The notes under the pieces were generated by a model. That model ran no database searches. It saw only the letters and a program-made list of their open reading frames with translations, and was not told the DNA's origin. A DNA stretch of 64,000 nt, taken from NCBI RefSeq assembly GCF_024139115.2, contig NC_085141.1, positions 66,814,675-66,878,674 on the forward strand, given 5' to 3'. Positions 29,555-41,152 of the stretch are shown here, piece after piece (the stretch's first letter is position 1; each line of letters begins with the position of its first letter). The position numbers were made by a program, and so were the translations under genes. This DNA is from Armigeres subalbatus (lineage: Eukaryota > Arthropoda > Insecta > Diptera > Culicidae).

Positions 29555-32162
29555 TCAAGACGAGCAGGATGTGGCGAAAAATTCCTGCAACCGTTGAACG
29601 GTATGCCGATCCAACGCACAGAGATCGAAATCGAAGGTTGCACTGGTGATCTCGTAGCATCCGGTGGCGGCGATCATCTCCACTACCCTCTGCAGTTCGT
29701 TGTTATCCTGCAGGGTCATGATTTTGTGCTGCAAATCTTTCAGTTCCGACATGTAATCACCGGACAGGCTTGTCATAGTGGTCGCACTGGAACTGTTATT
29801 GCTTGGTTGAGATGACGTGGGCGGCGGAAGATGCGCTGGCGACACTATCGGAACGGTGGAAGCGTTGTTATTGTTGTAATAGGAGGAGGTCGTGCCGATG
29901 TCTTCTGGCGGAGGCATTTTCGAGTGGTTGTTGTTGTTGGATGCTGGCGACTCCTCACGCTTGGTGTAGGTTTCATCTCGTTTGGGTATCTTAGCAGGTG
30001 GTTCCATGAGTGTGGGTGGTGGCGTTGGAGGTGAAGGACTCCTTCGGACTACTGCCACGTTAGAGGCGGTAGATGGCTTCTTGTCCTTCTCCTTTTCACC
30101 TTCAGTATCTTTATTTTTCCGTTTTCGCTTCTTGTTTTCATCCTTACTCTCGGCAGAGTTGCTCTTTATTTTTTCCTTTTTATTCTTGTGGTGAATCTTC
30201 TCCGGTTTCGGAGGTTCCAAGACCGTCGCAGGTGGTTCAGGAACATGTCTCGGTTCCTGCTGCTTTGTAATACTAGATGAGGATGCAGCCGATGGCGGCC
30301 TTGCAGCTAACAAGTCCGCTATACTGCTATTGGAATTTTCGGAATCTTTGTCTTGAATTATTGAAGGAGGACTGTCTACTTCGGAATCGCTACTGTTGTC
30401 GGCGCTAAGTTCTTCAACCAATGAACTTAATGGAGTGGTTTTGGGAGGAGGCGGTGGTTGCGTTTCTCTTTCTTGTTGAAGAGATTTGATAGGATCTATC
30501 AATTTTGCCGGTTTGATAGGAGAAATAGTTGGTTCCAGTTCTCTAGCGGGAGGAGTAGGAAAACTTGGTTTATTAGTGGATGATTTATCTTTGTCTTTTT
30601 TATCTTTCTTATCCTTATTACTGGAAGATCGCTCCTTTTCTTTATCTTTAGATTTATCTTTCTTCTTGTGTTTGTGCTTCCTTTCTTCTTTATCCCTTTC
30701 CTTTGATTCACTTTTATCAACTCGCTTGATGACTTCTTGTGCTGGTGCGGGCACTGCGGGTTGTTGTAATTGAGGCACCTCCAAATGTGTTGATTTGGGT
30801 GGCTCCTCAGGGACTTTTTTGTCTTTGGAGTACAATTTTTGATCTAGTTTTGCAGCATCCAATTTGCTCGGCTTAATTATATCCGATTTAGGCTTATCGG
30901 AAGTAGAACTACTGCTTTTTTCGTGTTCTTTGTCTTTCTTCTGATCTCTATCTTTCTTCTCACTACGCTCTTTCTCTTTGTCGTAGTTTTTCTTGTCTTT
31001 CTTCTCCTTCTTTTTCTCTTTCTCGCCACTATGCTTACTAGAAGATTTTTCTTCCGACTTGGTACTGCTGTTATTTACCGTTGGTACGGTTGCTGTAGGC
31101 GGTACCGAAGGCGAAGGAAGCCGCTTCGTCGAAGGACTGTTGGTCATCGTTGGAGCAGGGATCGTTGAAGAACTGTTTCGCTTTGGACTTGCGGGTCGCT
31201 TTGAAAGGGAGGATGAACTTGAGCTTTTTTCCTTCGTTTTGTCCCTCTCTTTGGAATGACTTTTGTCTTTCTTTTCCTTACTATGCTTGTCCTCGCTACT
31301 TGATGACTTTTTAGATTCTTTTTCTTTATTGGGGCTTGAGTGTTTATGTTTAGATGACTTATCTTTATCAGATTTATCTTTGTCCTTTGAAGAACTTGAA
31401 CTGGAGCGCTCACCTTTCGAGCTTGTTTGCTGATTTTTGCTACTCCCAACGCTGCTTCCCCCGCTTGGAGACGACTTATTAGACGACAAAGAATTTTGTT
31501 TAGCTGGATCAGGCGATACTTTACTGCTGCCTTTGGTTATAGGCGGACCGAATAGAGTTGCAAAGGTACTTTGCACCTTTGAATCGTCTCCAGAATTTTT
31601 TTTATATTTTTTATCCTGTGATGAGCTACTTTTCTCGCCACTTCCTCCGTGTCGTTTGTAATCCCCTGACGATGCTGGAGCACTCATTCCGCTATTCAGT
31701 AACGTGCCACCACCTTTCAAAAGTTTTCTTTTGAAATCATCCGAAGGGTTGGCGATCACACATTCCTCTCGCTGCAGTTTGTAAGATTGCAAATCCAAAT
31801 CGTACGAAAATGCCTTTTTCTTCGGTTCATCGCCTTTATTCTTGAAATAGATGTCAATGGGCAGAATAAACCCGGCATATCCCTGCTCCTTAACGACATA
31901 CGGAGGTTCCTTGATCACTGCGAAAACAGGAAAGGACAATTATAGGGCAAAAATAACAAAACTGCTGTTTAGTAAACTTACCCCGTTTTGGCTTGGGAAA
32001 AGAATCATGCAGAGTAAAAACAACTTTGTCTACAAAATGACTGATGTCGGTTCCATCAAGACCTCGCACAAACAGTTCCCAGTCATGAGTGTATCCTTCT
32101 GGAGTAGATCGTGGCTTCATTGATGCCTCGTGGCCGATTTCAAAGCATACCTTCACCGACAT
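29555..32162 (-). CDS. ear: ENL/AF9-family YEATS protein
   Basis: ENL/AF9 proteins read acylated histone lysines and recruit the super elongation complex and DOT1L in the nucleus. Exons 31982-32162 and 29555-31917 (minus, donor GTAAG, acceptor CGCAG, 64-nt intron, phase 1) give 847 residues. The YEATS domain fills about 1-130. The aromatic-cage residues are present: H52 and F55 in LHDSF, and Y74 in GYAGFILP. The middle (about 135-760) is disordered, with Ser runs and Lys/Glu/Asp blocks (KDKDKS types) and Pro-rich tracts. The last ~80 residues form the ANC1-homology domain (LKDLQHKIM, YEITSATFDFDLCALD), which binds AF4- and DOT1L-type partners. The domain order is that of human MLLT1/MLLT3. 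A donor-like CA|GTAAGT follows two bases after the stop. No lesion is seen. Confidence 0.93.
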
Positions 32163-35100
32163 TATGGTTCGTTACAGTCGGGTGTTGTCTGGAAAAATAA
32201 TAGTATATCAACGCTGTTATTTAGTAATTTGGTTTTTGATCAAGAGAGAGAAAGTTTTTTTACGGGAACTTCAAGAATCTCCATCTACCCTACTTGTGAA
32301 ATATCTCGAGGGTTATACGGAAACTATACAGACATTTTTTCAAATATATTTTAAGTTTATATATGTAATATCATTTTTATATTTTGGTTCATAAACATGC
32401 TTGGTAGTCATGTAACGACCGGTTTTGCCTCATATGCAGAAAATCGTGAGTTTAGTCCCAGGCCCGATACAATCTTCTAATGTGTATCTTTCACTATATT
32501 TCTCATGTTCTAGCGATCGCTAGAACTGTAAATGGACTTTTATATATACCGTCTCCATTTCTACCACCTACCTACCAACCTACCTTTTAGCAGTAACACA
32601 CTGCTGGAATTACAAATGAACGGAAAATTTCAGTTTCTACATCCAATTAGGTGGAGTATCGATGTTTTTAGATATTCTGAATTTACAGGAATAAATTTTC
32701 CAAACCCTAATTATTCAGAATTTTTGGAGTCCTGTAACTAACTTAAATTTGCATTTTCAAATGATATGGGCTAATAAATTACTCTTATGCTCTTATAAGG
32801 CCCCATGGGCCAACTGTCATTATATGAATGTTAGTGCCATCGATTGAAATGAATATTTATTTTGTAATTACAAACCCAGATTGATCCACCTAGCAGTGAT
32901 TGTACCTTTATCGTGCATTAATAAAAAACCTAATCAAACAGATTTTTCTGCAGCTGACAAGCGCATTATTTATTTTACTTTTTTTTGTTCAATTATCGAT
33001 TCTGTCTTCGAAAAAATCCGGATAGTTTGGCGTTTGTGGAAGCGGCCATCACCAGGGAAGTATAAGGCATGCCGTGAAGGAACGTGATGGAGAAATCTTA
33101 GTCCTCCATTCACGGTTGAGAAACCTTAGGACGAATGCTGCTCAACAATCCAGCGATTTCGAAAGGCACACGACTCTTGAACCGTCCAGTGGATACGCCT
33201 AAACCAAAATATAGCAACTGGTAGAACGGTAGCTTTCGTAGGTTTCCTCACCCTCTATGACCCATAGCTATTACAGACAGGCTTGTTAAGTATCACTGTT
33301 TCTTTTATTATTTTTCTTACCAAATTAGTCTTTATTTGTTCTCTGTTTTTGCTTCTACTTAATACCACAAATGTTTCACTCAAACATGATTATTGGATAG
33401 AAATCTTCTGTCATAAACCATTTATGTATACACCCGATTCTTGTTTTTACACGGGGATACGTTTCGGGTTAGAAACGCTTTCAGTATATAATTCGAAAAT
33501 CTATGTAAATATAAAGTTTTATGGATTCTCGACAAACCATACAAAATGGAGAAATTTTGCAAAAATTTTGAATGAGAATTAAAAAAAACAGAATCAGGTG
33601 TACTAAACAAGATTTGACTGTTTTCGGATGTAATACGGGAAAGTGACATTTCTTGAAATTATAACGTTTGAGGTAGTAATTTAATGATTTGCCTGATATA
33701 CATGTACAGCAACCTCAGATCTTAATTCATAATTTAATATTGTATCAGTTTATATCTTAGCCTTATTTACTTCGGCAATATGTTTTTTTAACCTTACATC
33801 TAATGATCTTTCTGTCTGACCTACATACTTTACTGTGAACAATTTTTCATGCGTCAATTTCTTTAGAAATTATGTTAGGTTAAATTTAGTTCAGTCAGTT
33901 TTAAACTTAACTAGTTATACACGAGTTGCCGATCAAAAACATGGATAAGTTGAAATAATTTGCTTTTGAATAAATTTGCAAAAAAGGCATTCGGGTAGAA
34001 CATTTGGAAAAAATTTCATACTATTTGAAGAATCTAAGTTTCACATTCTACCTTTTTCAGAAGATTCTTTCGATTTTTCATTGGAAATTATTTCGAGTTT
34101 CTATGAAACATTCTTTCGAATTTCTACAGGAATTTCATTCAAATTTTATGGAGATTTAATCAAAGTTTCTACGATAAATTCATTTGAATTTCCAAGGAGA
34201 ATTTTTTCTAATTTTCATGAGGAATATTTCTGATTTTCCATCGCAGATTCTTTCGAATTTTCATGGAAAGTTTTTGTGTATTTACATTGGATATATTTCC
34301 CAATTCGCGAAAAATAAAGTGCCGGAATGTAGTGGATTATTGAAGATGGATTTGAGCAAGACAAATCCGATTTATGAAGGAACATTTCACAATATATATT
34401 CATTCTGGCCTTTGCTTGCCTTATATTTTAAAATCTTATATCTTTAAATCTTCCTTCTCAATGCCTTTTTCAAATATATCTCTGTTATCAACTTTCTTCC
34501 TCGCTTTCCATTTTGTTAGTAGAAAATACATTTAAGTCTTAAACATAGCTGATTTATTGAAGAGTGGTAGAAATATTAGTTCCTATTAGGTTGGTAAGAA
34601 AATAGATCAGAGTGCGTTTTTATTAGATATGCAGATTGTTAGCGAGAATCAGAAGCTTTTGATCTGCTTGCGTGGTCAATAAGTAAATATATTTAATTAA
34701 CCGCAATGCTGTACTAGAAAACATGCCTCAGAGACGTGTATTTAAGAGTATCAAATTTTCTGCCAGAATTGAGTGAAAAAAGATGATAATGTTTGTTTGT
34801 TGCATGAAAGACAAATGTACAGCATTCAGAGTTCACGTACAGTTGTGATTTATTTAGTAGGCAGAACAAACATGTTGTTCTGCTTTGTGCGGTTAGCAGA
34901 AGGATTGGCTGGTCATCGACAATTTTGTTCTGCTTAGTGCGGTCGGTAATTAAAATAATTAGTGTTCGTTCGACTATGTTTTGAATTGATCAATACACGC
35001 TATACACGGCATACCGTTTACCAAAACGAACCCTGCCATAATATCTACCCAATATATCCAACATCCCAGTGATTTCTCGTGGAAGTGCAGATGACTCGTC

Positions 35101-35546
35101 GGCTTCTATCAAAGCGAGTATCATGTCAACATTTTCCTACCCATTCCTTAATTGACCTGCATTCGGATACGGCCGGCGCTGGTATTGCTTATTTTTGGGT
35201 CACCAGTTCTTACACATTGAAGATGATGTTAGTCCCAAACTTCATCTGTTGGTTCTCTGTGTAATTACAGCTGACCTGGCAATAACGGAGTAGCAACCGT
35301 GGGCGGTCAATCATGCTCATGCTCATTAATAAAAAACCTAATAAACCAATCAAATGCAGTATCGGGAAATTCGTTGAAATGCTGAATAATTTGTGATATT
35401 AATTTTTAATTCACTAAGTAAAGTATTATAAGCGTGCGCGTTTTATGCGAGCTTTTTCATTATACCAGAAAGCTACAGAAACGTTATGGCGTTATGCGTC
35501 GTAACTTGCATGCAATCAAAGCTTGCATTTCAATTGTTGTACTAAA
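32163..35546. other. Intergenic, repeat-derived, no gene seen
   Basis: The left edge contains the ear 5' UTR and promoter. Around 32873-32930 lies the conserved end of the dispersed GT-tract family (CCAGATTGATCCACCTAGCA). About 33040-33270 and 35040-35340 are GC-richer pieces that look like old transposon fragments. About 34060-34300 repeats variants of TTTCTATGGAAATT. No frame resembles a protein I know. Confidence 0.45.
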
Positions 35547-37685
35547 CTGCCGTCGGACGCATAAATGTCACATGTTACAAACGAGAAAAATGAGAAAAAC
35601 GCATTTGAAGTTTCAAAATGCATTCATCCGATTATCGCATAATTTCGCTTTTTATTGATTTTAACGCAATAAACTATAAAAGAATATTCATATTCGTTGG
35701 GCCGGACTGAAACATTGCCAAAAATAACTATTTTTTCCACGTTTTTCTATCAAACCCCGAATGTGACACTTATGCCGCGAAATTCACTGGTCAGGCGAAA
35801 AATGTACGCATATTTGTCAGTTGTCACACCGTGAACTGAGAAATAGTTGTTAATTTGTTTTTACATTTCGCGAGCGACGATTGTATTTCTTTGGTGTGAT
35901 TTTTTGCTGTCGGTAGAAGTGGAACCGGAAATGGATTATCCAATACAGACAATCCAGTGCCGCGGGATCGGAAGAGGACTTCCTCAGGTTCGATTTAAAA
36001 AAGAAACAGGTGATCGTTTTCTGTTTGCGGAGCCGGCAAACGTTCCATTACCGGTCCAAGAGGTTGAAAAACCGGTTCTTAGCGGCAGTGGCGTAGTTTC
36101 CTTGCCCGGGACAAGGACATGCACTACATCTTCAACGTCCAAAGGAATCACGACAGTCTTATCGAGATGATGGTGACAAAGTGCTACCAGGTGAAGCAGT
36201 TTTTCTGTGGATTTGCAAAAAGTTCTCAATTATTTATAAGTTATGAACTTGTTTTCTAGGTTATATGGCTTCCACGGTTGGATTGCCTCAAGAGCATTAT
36301 TTTCTCGTAAAGGCTGTTGGTCTTTAATGAAAACTTTGAGCCTGTTTGTCTCTACATACGAGCATTCCCATGGTCTGCGTGCATTTGGTCCGAGTCAGTC
36401 GCACAGCCAACGAAATCCTTAGCTGTTTCTTCAAAGTTAACATGAAGTACGCTGTCCTGAAGACAATTATATTTTGGTTGGATAATTGTTGTTCGCAAAA
36501 TAAGAACTGGAATTTATTCCATCACATTACCCTACTCATAAACAGTAATGAAATTCAAGTCGAGCGCAAATTGTTGGAGAACTTTGAATCGGGGCATACG
36601 TTAAAGGCCGCTGACTTTTTCCATGCGGCGTTTGATTCCAAAATGCGCCATGAACGTGTCGTCAGTTATGAAAACTTCAAGTCTGTGGTTGGCAATGCAA
36701 AGAACAATGTTGACGTACTTCATATGCAAGCAACTGACTTCTTCAATGCTCACCGTTTTGGACGATAAACCACTGCAAGCCACGCCCGTACGTGGATTCC
36801 ATGCGAAAAGTGGTGTTTGAAAAAAAGTCGTTATGAACTTGGATACGCAAACAATATCAACAGTAAAGACCTTAAATACTGCTAGTTGTTTTCCAAAAAG
36901 GAATTAATGTTGATTGTAAAGGATTTATCCTCTTTTGATTTGATACAAATGTTGGCAAAATGCTCCTCAAGGAATTGAAGAAGAAAAAAAAAACTTCTGG
37001 TTCAACCTGTTGTTACCGAAGAGGAAAAATCGTTTTTCATTGATCGTCCGACGAAGCAAGAAGGTCCTGATCAATTTTTGTTCTTGTTTCATACTTTGAA
37101 TAAATTTTATCGCCATAACATGTCACAATAATTGACTTTAACAGAACAAGAAAACGGGTTTGCTAAATGGTTCCTCTTTATCACATTTTTATAGTCCTTG
37201 AATATTTTAATTATGTCACAGTTTCATTCTCTTATTCACGTTATATTTGGAGAGGTTCTGGACAATATAATACCTCCCCTCTTCTTTCATGGACAACGGT
37301 CCATATACATTCTGAAAGTAGGGAAAGACCTTGCATACTTACCAGCCATCCTTCTAAATTATTTACGTGGATTGTAGATGACCCTAAAAGCATGGTATAT
37401 TTTATGGACGGACCTCAGGAAACATTACGCAGTGCTATGTGTCTTTTTATGTGATTGTTATATCTCTTTTTTGTGTGACAAATATGCGTCCATTTATCCC
37501 AGTGTGACAAGTATGCGTCCATTTGTTCGAATGTGACAAATTGACTTCAGATTTTTCGAGCTTTCTAGAATAAAACCTATGTTTTGACAAAATATTTCAA
37601 AAATACGTATCAAATTATAACGTTAGACATCAAAACCTCAAAAATGTTAAAATGTAACATGTGACATTTATGCGTCCAACGGCAG
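35547..37685 (+). mobile_element. 2.1-kb DNA transposon, CTGCCGT ends and 4-bp TSD
   Basis: Inverted ends of ~30 bp begin CTGCCGTCGGACGCATAA on the left and CTGCCGTTGGACGCATAA in complement on the right. Both continue with ATGTCACATGTTACA. The direct 4-bp repeat TAAA flanks them (35543-35546 and 37686-37689). Near the right end, TGTGACAAATATGCGTCCATTT-like units recur (about 37475-37540), forming subterminal repeats. The interior encodes a decayed protein with the motif DNCCSQNKNW. It shares ends and duplication length with the 76-bp MITE at 7283-7358. Confidence 0.78.
36260..36768 (+). pseudogene. Putative transposase remnant with DNCxxQNKNW motif
   Basis: The best frame (36346-36768) contains IIFWLDNCCSQNKNW at about 36463-36510. 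It is followed by a conserved-looking FESGHTLKAADFFHAAF region and a VDVLHMQATDFF tail. This order (W/L-D-N-C-x-x-Q-N-K-N-W, then GHT...AD..H) is seen in a class of insect and cnidarian uncharacterised proteins annotated with DUF7869-type domains, plausibly an RNase-H-fold (DDE) transposase whose second Asp is in this motif. Flanking frames are interrupted, so this copy is dead. The family assignment is from memory of the motif. Confidence 0.5.
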
Positions 37686-37748
37686 TAAAGTCGTGTACTA
37701 AATTGAGTAGAACAGCTTGCATAGGTTGATAATTCAAGGCATTTTATG

Positions 37749-37947
37749 AAAAGATATTTTAGTTACTAGATAAAGATTGTCGCTTCGGTTCCCTTTGTTC
37801 TGCTGTCCGAAACATGTGTGGTATCAAACTGTCAAATCGTATGTATTTATCCTTCATTGACATTTATATCCCCTATCCTCGCCAGCAAAAGATGTTCCGG
37901 ACAGCGACGACAGCGACAATCTTTATCTAGTAACTAAAATATCTTTT
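37749..37947. mobile_element. 199-bp MITE with 36-bp perfect TIRs and 8-bp TSD
   Basis: The first 36 bases (starting AAAAGATATTTTAGTTACTA) are the perfect complement of the last 36. The direct repeat ATTTTATG flanks both sides (37741-37748 and 37948-37955). An 8-bp duplication suggests mobilisation by a hAT-type transposase, although the ends lack the usual CAG. It starts about 60 bp right of the 2.1-kb element. Confidence 0.85.
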
Positions 37948-37997
37948 ATTTTATGGCATGCTATAACTTAATTAATATGTTTCATAACTATTTATTT

Positions 37998-38110
37998 AGT
38001 ACATTCAAAGTTAATTGCCTATATGCCGGGTATTAAGCCACCCGGTGTGGAAATTAATTACTATGTCTGAAACTTGATTATGCATATGTACAACATGTGA
38101 TAGATTTAGT
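37998..38110 (-). repeat. Fragment related to the TBCA-intron MITE
   Basis: GCCGGGTATTAAGCCACCCGG with TTAATTA and GCATATGTACA downstream corresponds, in reverse, to the inner part of the MITE at 19676-20302. Ends are missing. Confidence 0.45.
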
Positions 38111-38116
38111 TCGGAA

Positions 38117-38205
38117 AAGGTATTGGAGGGTAAGCCCATCCCACGACCCCAGTTCGCATGACAGGTGCTTTCCCTACTAAGCTACGAAGGACCTCCGTCG
38201 GGATA
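38117..38205 (-). repeat. tRNA-like SINE head
   Basis: On the minus strand, CGTAGCTTAGTAGGGAAAGC resembles an A box and D arm, followed by an anticodon-arm-like segment. The B box is degenerate. This is a tRNA-derived SINE start rather than a functional tRNA. Confidence 0.45.
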
Positions 38206-38259
38206 GCATTTATTTAGATTTTTTTTGGAATGCGCAATCGTTATGAAATTCAATAGTGA

Positions 38260-38520
38260 TCAACTACGCTTTATTCTCTGTCGAATTTAACTAGTTGTGA
38301 GACAATCAGTTTAGAATGCCTATGTGAAAAATTGGCTTATGTTTTTTGTGGCACATGTGCACGCATACACACATACACACGGACAGACAGACATTTACTC
38401 AGTTTGTCGAGCTGAGTCGATTGGTATATAACACTATGGGTCTCTGAGCCTTCTATGAAAAGTTCAATATTGGAGTGAAATGGCCTTTCGGTACAACTTT
38501 GTTGCACGAGAAAGGCAAAA
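38260..38520 (-). repeat. Dispersed repeat with CA tract, truncated copy
   Basis: Contains the landmarks of the family seen at 609-1033 in reverse: a CACATACACAC tract with CGGACAGACAG, GTCGAGCTGAGT, and a TTTCGGTACAACTTTGTTGCACGAGAAAGGC end. The 5' part of the family is missing. Confidence 0.7.
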
Positions 38521-38674
38521 TGTAAATGACGAGTTTACAAATAAAATAAAAATTCTGACAGTTCCTTATGAGATTTTACTGTGGAGAACAAGAAAGGGTG
38601 ATTGGCGACCATGTTTCACGAACTCATTGACAGATAGCAATGAGTTTTTGATATAAGAGAGAGTAGAGTCATCA

Positions 38675-39802
38675 CCTTCATATTCGCGAATTCGGCTTCC
38701 AGTTGTTTGCATTATCATTTTCTTCCTCTTCCTTACAATATTGACTTGCATTCTGCCGTGGCGGGCACCAGTGAGAAAAGGATGATGGGGCGATAACTTT
38801 TTTTATAGGAAGGATGTTTTTGCCGGATGGGGTTGAATTACGCTGACTTCCAGGACGATGGAAGTAGCTAAGACGGAGACACTGATTAAAGAGCAGCGGA
38901 AGGTGCTCGAAAAACGGAGCACTCATGTGTTTGAGTTCGAGATTCAGGATGTTGTTGAAACCAGGAGCCATGTTTTTTGATGATATGATATACCGTGCAA
39001 AGTCAAACTTCGGACGCTTAAGCTCTTTCTGATATACAATCATCCTGTTTACTCACATTTTAAATCACACCGTTTATATCACCATTGCAATCACTAAGTA
39101 TTGTATTCATCTTTGAGCTACGCATTTAATACGTGCAAGATACTTATTGCGAAGAATGTTTGCAATTTATGAAAATGTAAAGCTTCTGTTTGATTCAAAC
39201 CTCGGACATCCGCGGGTTTGGATTCATATTTCGGACACAAAGATTCTAACTTCGGACACCCGTTTACTCAGTACCGAGAAGAATAATTGAAAACAATTCT
39301 CACTGCACAGATTAGACTGTCTTTTAATCATTTCGTCGCATTGTTTTAACATGTCTTATTAGAATGTAACTATACTAAAACAAGCTAAAACTATTAGTCC
39401 TTCCGATCCAGCTTGAAGAAACATTTCGATGAAATATTTCAGAAAATTTCCCATACGAATTGAAGCGTCCGAAGTTTGAGTGTGTCCGAAATTTGATTAT
39501 CCACGGTAGGACATCCATTCGCAAGCTGATATCTTAAACTCCTCGAAAAAGTCGTTGCGAGTCATATGGACGTTGTTAGCATGCTCGTTGGCGCCTGCTT
39601 CGTGTGGACTGATGATGTTCTATCCAAGATTGTGCGATCTGACGAAGTGACGACCTATTGCGGTGTCCTTCACTGCAGAAATTATCACGCGATTAGAACC
39701 ATTGTTGTCTAATGGGATAAAACGTGGAATAAATCGCGGCTTCGATTTTAGAATTTTGGTTATTTTCCACAGCACAGCGCAGTCTGGGAGAGCGCGGATC
39801 AT
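38675..39802 (-). mobile_element. Jockey-like LINE RT fragment split by a MITE
   Basis: On the minus strand, 39802-39520 reads a RT linker (ALPDCAVLWKITK, SHNLG, then ISPHEAGANEH in an adjacent frame). About 38975-38675 reads the RT entry region (APGFNNILNLELKHMSAPF, LFNQCLRLSYF, ILPIKK), as in Jockey-clade elements. The two halves are separated by the MITE at 38991-39508. Catalytic RT motifs further downstream are absent, and the frames are broken. Confidence 0.65.
38991..39508. mobile_element. MITE with TACCGTG ends inside the Jockey remnant
   Basis: The left end TACCGTGCAAAGTCAAACTT and, in complement, the right end TACCGTGGATAATCAAATTT are followed on both sides by CGGAC motifs. 'TTCGGAC' recurs inside (39010, 39205, 39235, 39250). 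TA may be the target duplication. No coding capacity. Confidence 0.6.
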
Positions 39803-39809
39803 ATTTTTT

Positions 39810-40522
39810 TGGGTATTGAGTTAGAGCTACCTGGTAGCTTAGTTTGGCATGGCTGAACCCGTCCCAATGTTTCCCCTACTAGGACACAGACCGACAATGG
39901 ACTATGATGGCCACTTGAACATCGTGTGCAGCAGTTAGATCTTGTGACGGAGTATTCGTTTAAATTTTCAGTTTCTCATTAATAGCGTTTGAATCATATT
40001 CCCAATTCCCATCAAACAAAAGAAGCTCAGAAAGATCGTTTTAAAATTTTATTAGGACAATACCAAATTTTTCAAAACGACCCATTCGCTTCTGCAGGCA
40101 AAAACTTAAAAGTCGATCGGACGAATCCAACAGCAGTTCCACGATGACCAACATCATCAACAGGTAGCAGAAGCATTCTACTACGTATTGATGACTCTGG
40201 TCCACGCAAAAGTACTATCAGACTCATCAAATCGACGTTCGCATCCCCGCTCAGAAAAACAGAGCCGCTTTGAAAATTTGGTATTGAGGTAATCATCATT
40301 TTCAACAGTCAGTTTTATTATTAGTTGATGATACATTATAAAAATAATGGAAACGTATGTTGAACAATAATATTGTATTAGATTTTGATGAATATTAAAC
40401 GCCTAAAATTTTGAAGCTTCTGAAACTTAATCAAAAGGCAAAAGCGGGCCGAAGTTCCCAACCATTCACCAAGCAATTATCAAAAAATTTCAGCCCACAA
40501 TTTTAATCATTACATACCTATC
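39810..40522. other. Intergenic, no gene seen
   Basis: No recognisable protein, RNA or inverted repeat. Short minus-strand frames near 40072-40305 have no family resemblance. Confidence 0.4.
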
Positions 40523-40533
40523 TTTATGGGCTT

Positions 40534-40818
40534 CTTCTTCTTCTTCTTATTGGCATAACATCCCCACACTGGGACAGAGCCGCCTCGCAGCGTAGTGTTC
40601 ATTAAGCACTTCCACAGTTATTAACTGCGAGGTTTCTAAGCCAAGTTACCATTTTTGCATTCGTATATCATGAGGCTAACACGATGATACTTTTATGCCC
40701 AGGGAAGTCGAGACAATTTCCAATACGAAAATTGTCTAGACCGGCACCGGGAATCGAACCCAGCTACCCTCAGCATGGTCTTGCTTTGTAGACGCGCGTC
40801 TTACCGCACGGCTAAATT
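40534..40818 (-). mobile_element. tRNA-derived SINE (Feilai type), intact with 11-bp TSD
   Basis: On the minus strand the element starts with a tRNA-like head carrying an A-box-like GCGGTAAGACGCG and a B box GGTTCGATTCCCGG. It continues through a conserved body (GGCATAAAAGTATCATCG, TTAGAAACCTCGCAG, CTGTCCCAGTGTGGGG) and ends in an AAGAAGAAG tail. The direct repeat TTTATGGGCTT flanks it exactly (40523-40533 and 40819-40829). This is RNA-mediated insertion using LINE machinery. A second copy lies at 52220-52484. Confidence 0.88.
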
Positions 40819-40829
40819 TTTATGGGCTT

Positions 40830-41152
40830 ATGGTGGTCTTAACAGCATCGGAATCGCCTCCAAACAAGATTCAACAGTTGATGAGTTTCCAAACATTACC
40901 TGAGCTTCAATTTGTTGATGGGTTTAGGAAGTCTTATGGTCGATTTTCACGTTTCTGGTAGAACCACTTTGACGATACCGTTGCATAATTCCTTTCAAAG
41001 CAGTTTTGCCAGCCGTACACGGAACATGTCGTCCAAGAAGACGCTGTTGCAACTGAATCGGAGGGAATTACGAGGTCTAATGCTAACTAACTTCGTAATA
41101 TATTACTCATTTTTGTCATTTTATTATCCATAATATTTTTATTTATTTATCA
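40830..41152. other. Short intergenic gap, no gene seen
   Basis: Nothing recognisable. The right edge is the TAAATAAATAAA-like 3' tail of the neighbouring LINE. Confidence 0.4.

Noticed and set aside
29594..31661. Several plus-strand open frames opposite ear
   Set aside because: They are shadows of the Lys/Ser-rich coding strand; translations are Phe/Leu/Ser runs with no domain, and ear is clearly real on the minus strand.
34860..34950. Possible CRISPR-like or satellite repeats (GTTCTGCTTxGTGCGGT twice)
   Set aside because: Only two short copies with no regular spacers; eukaryotic context.
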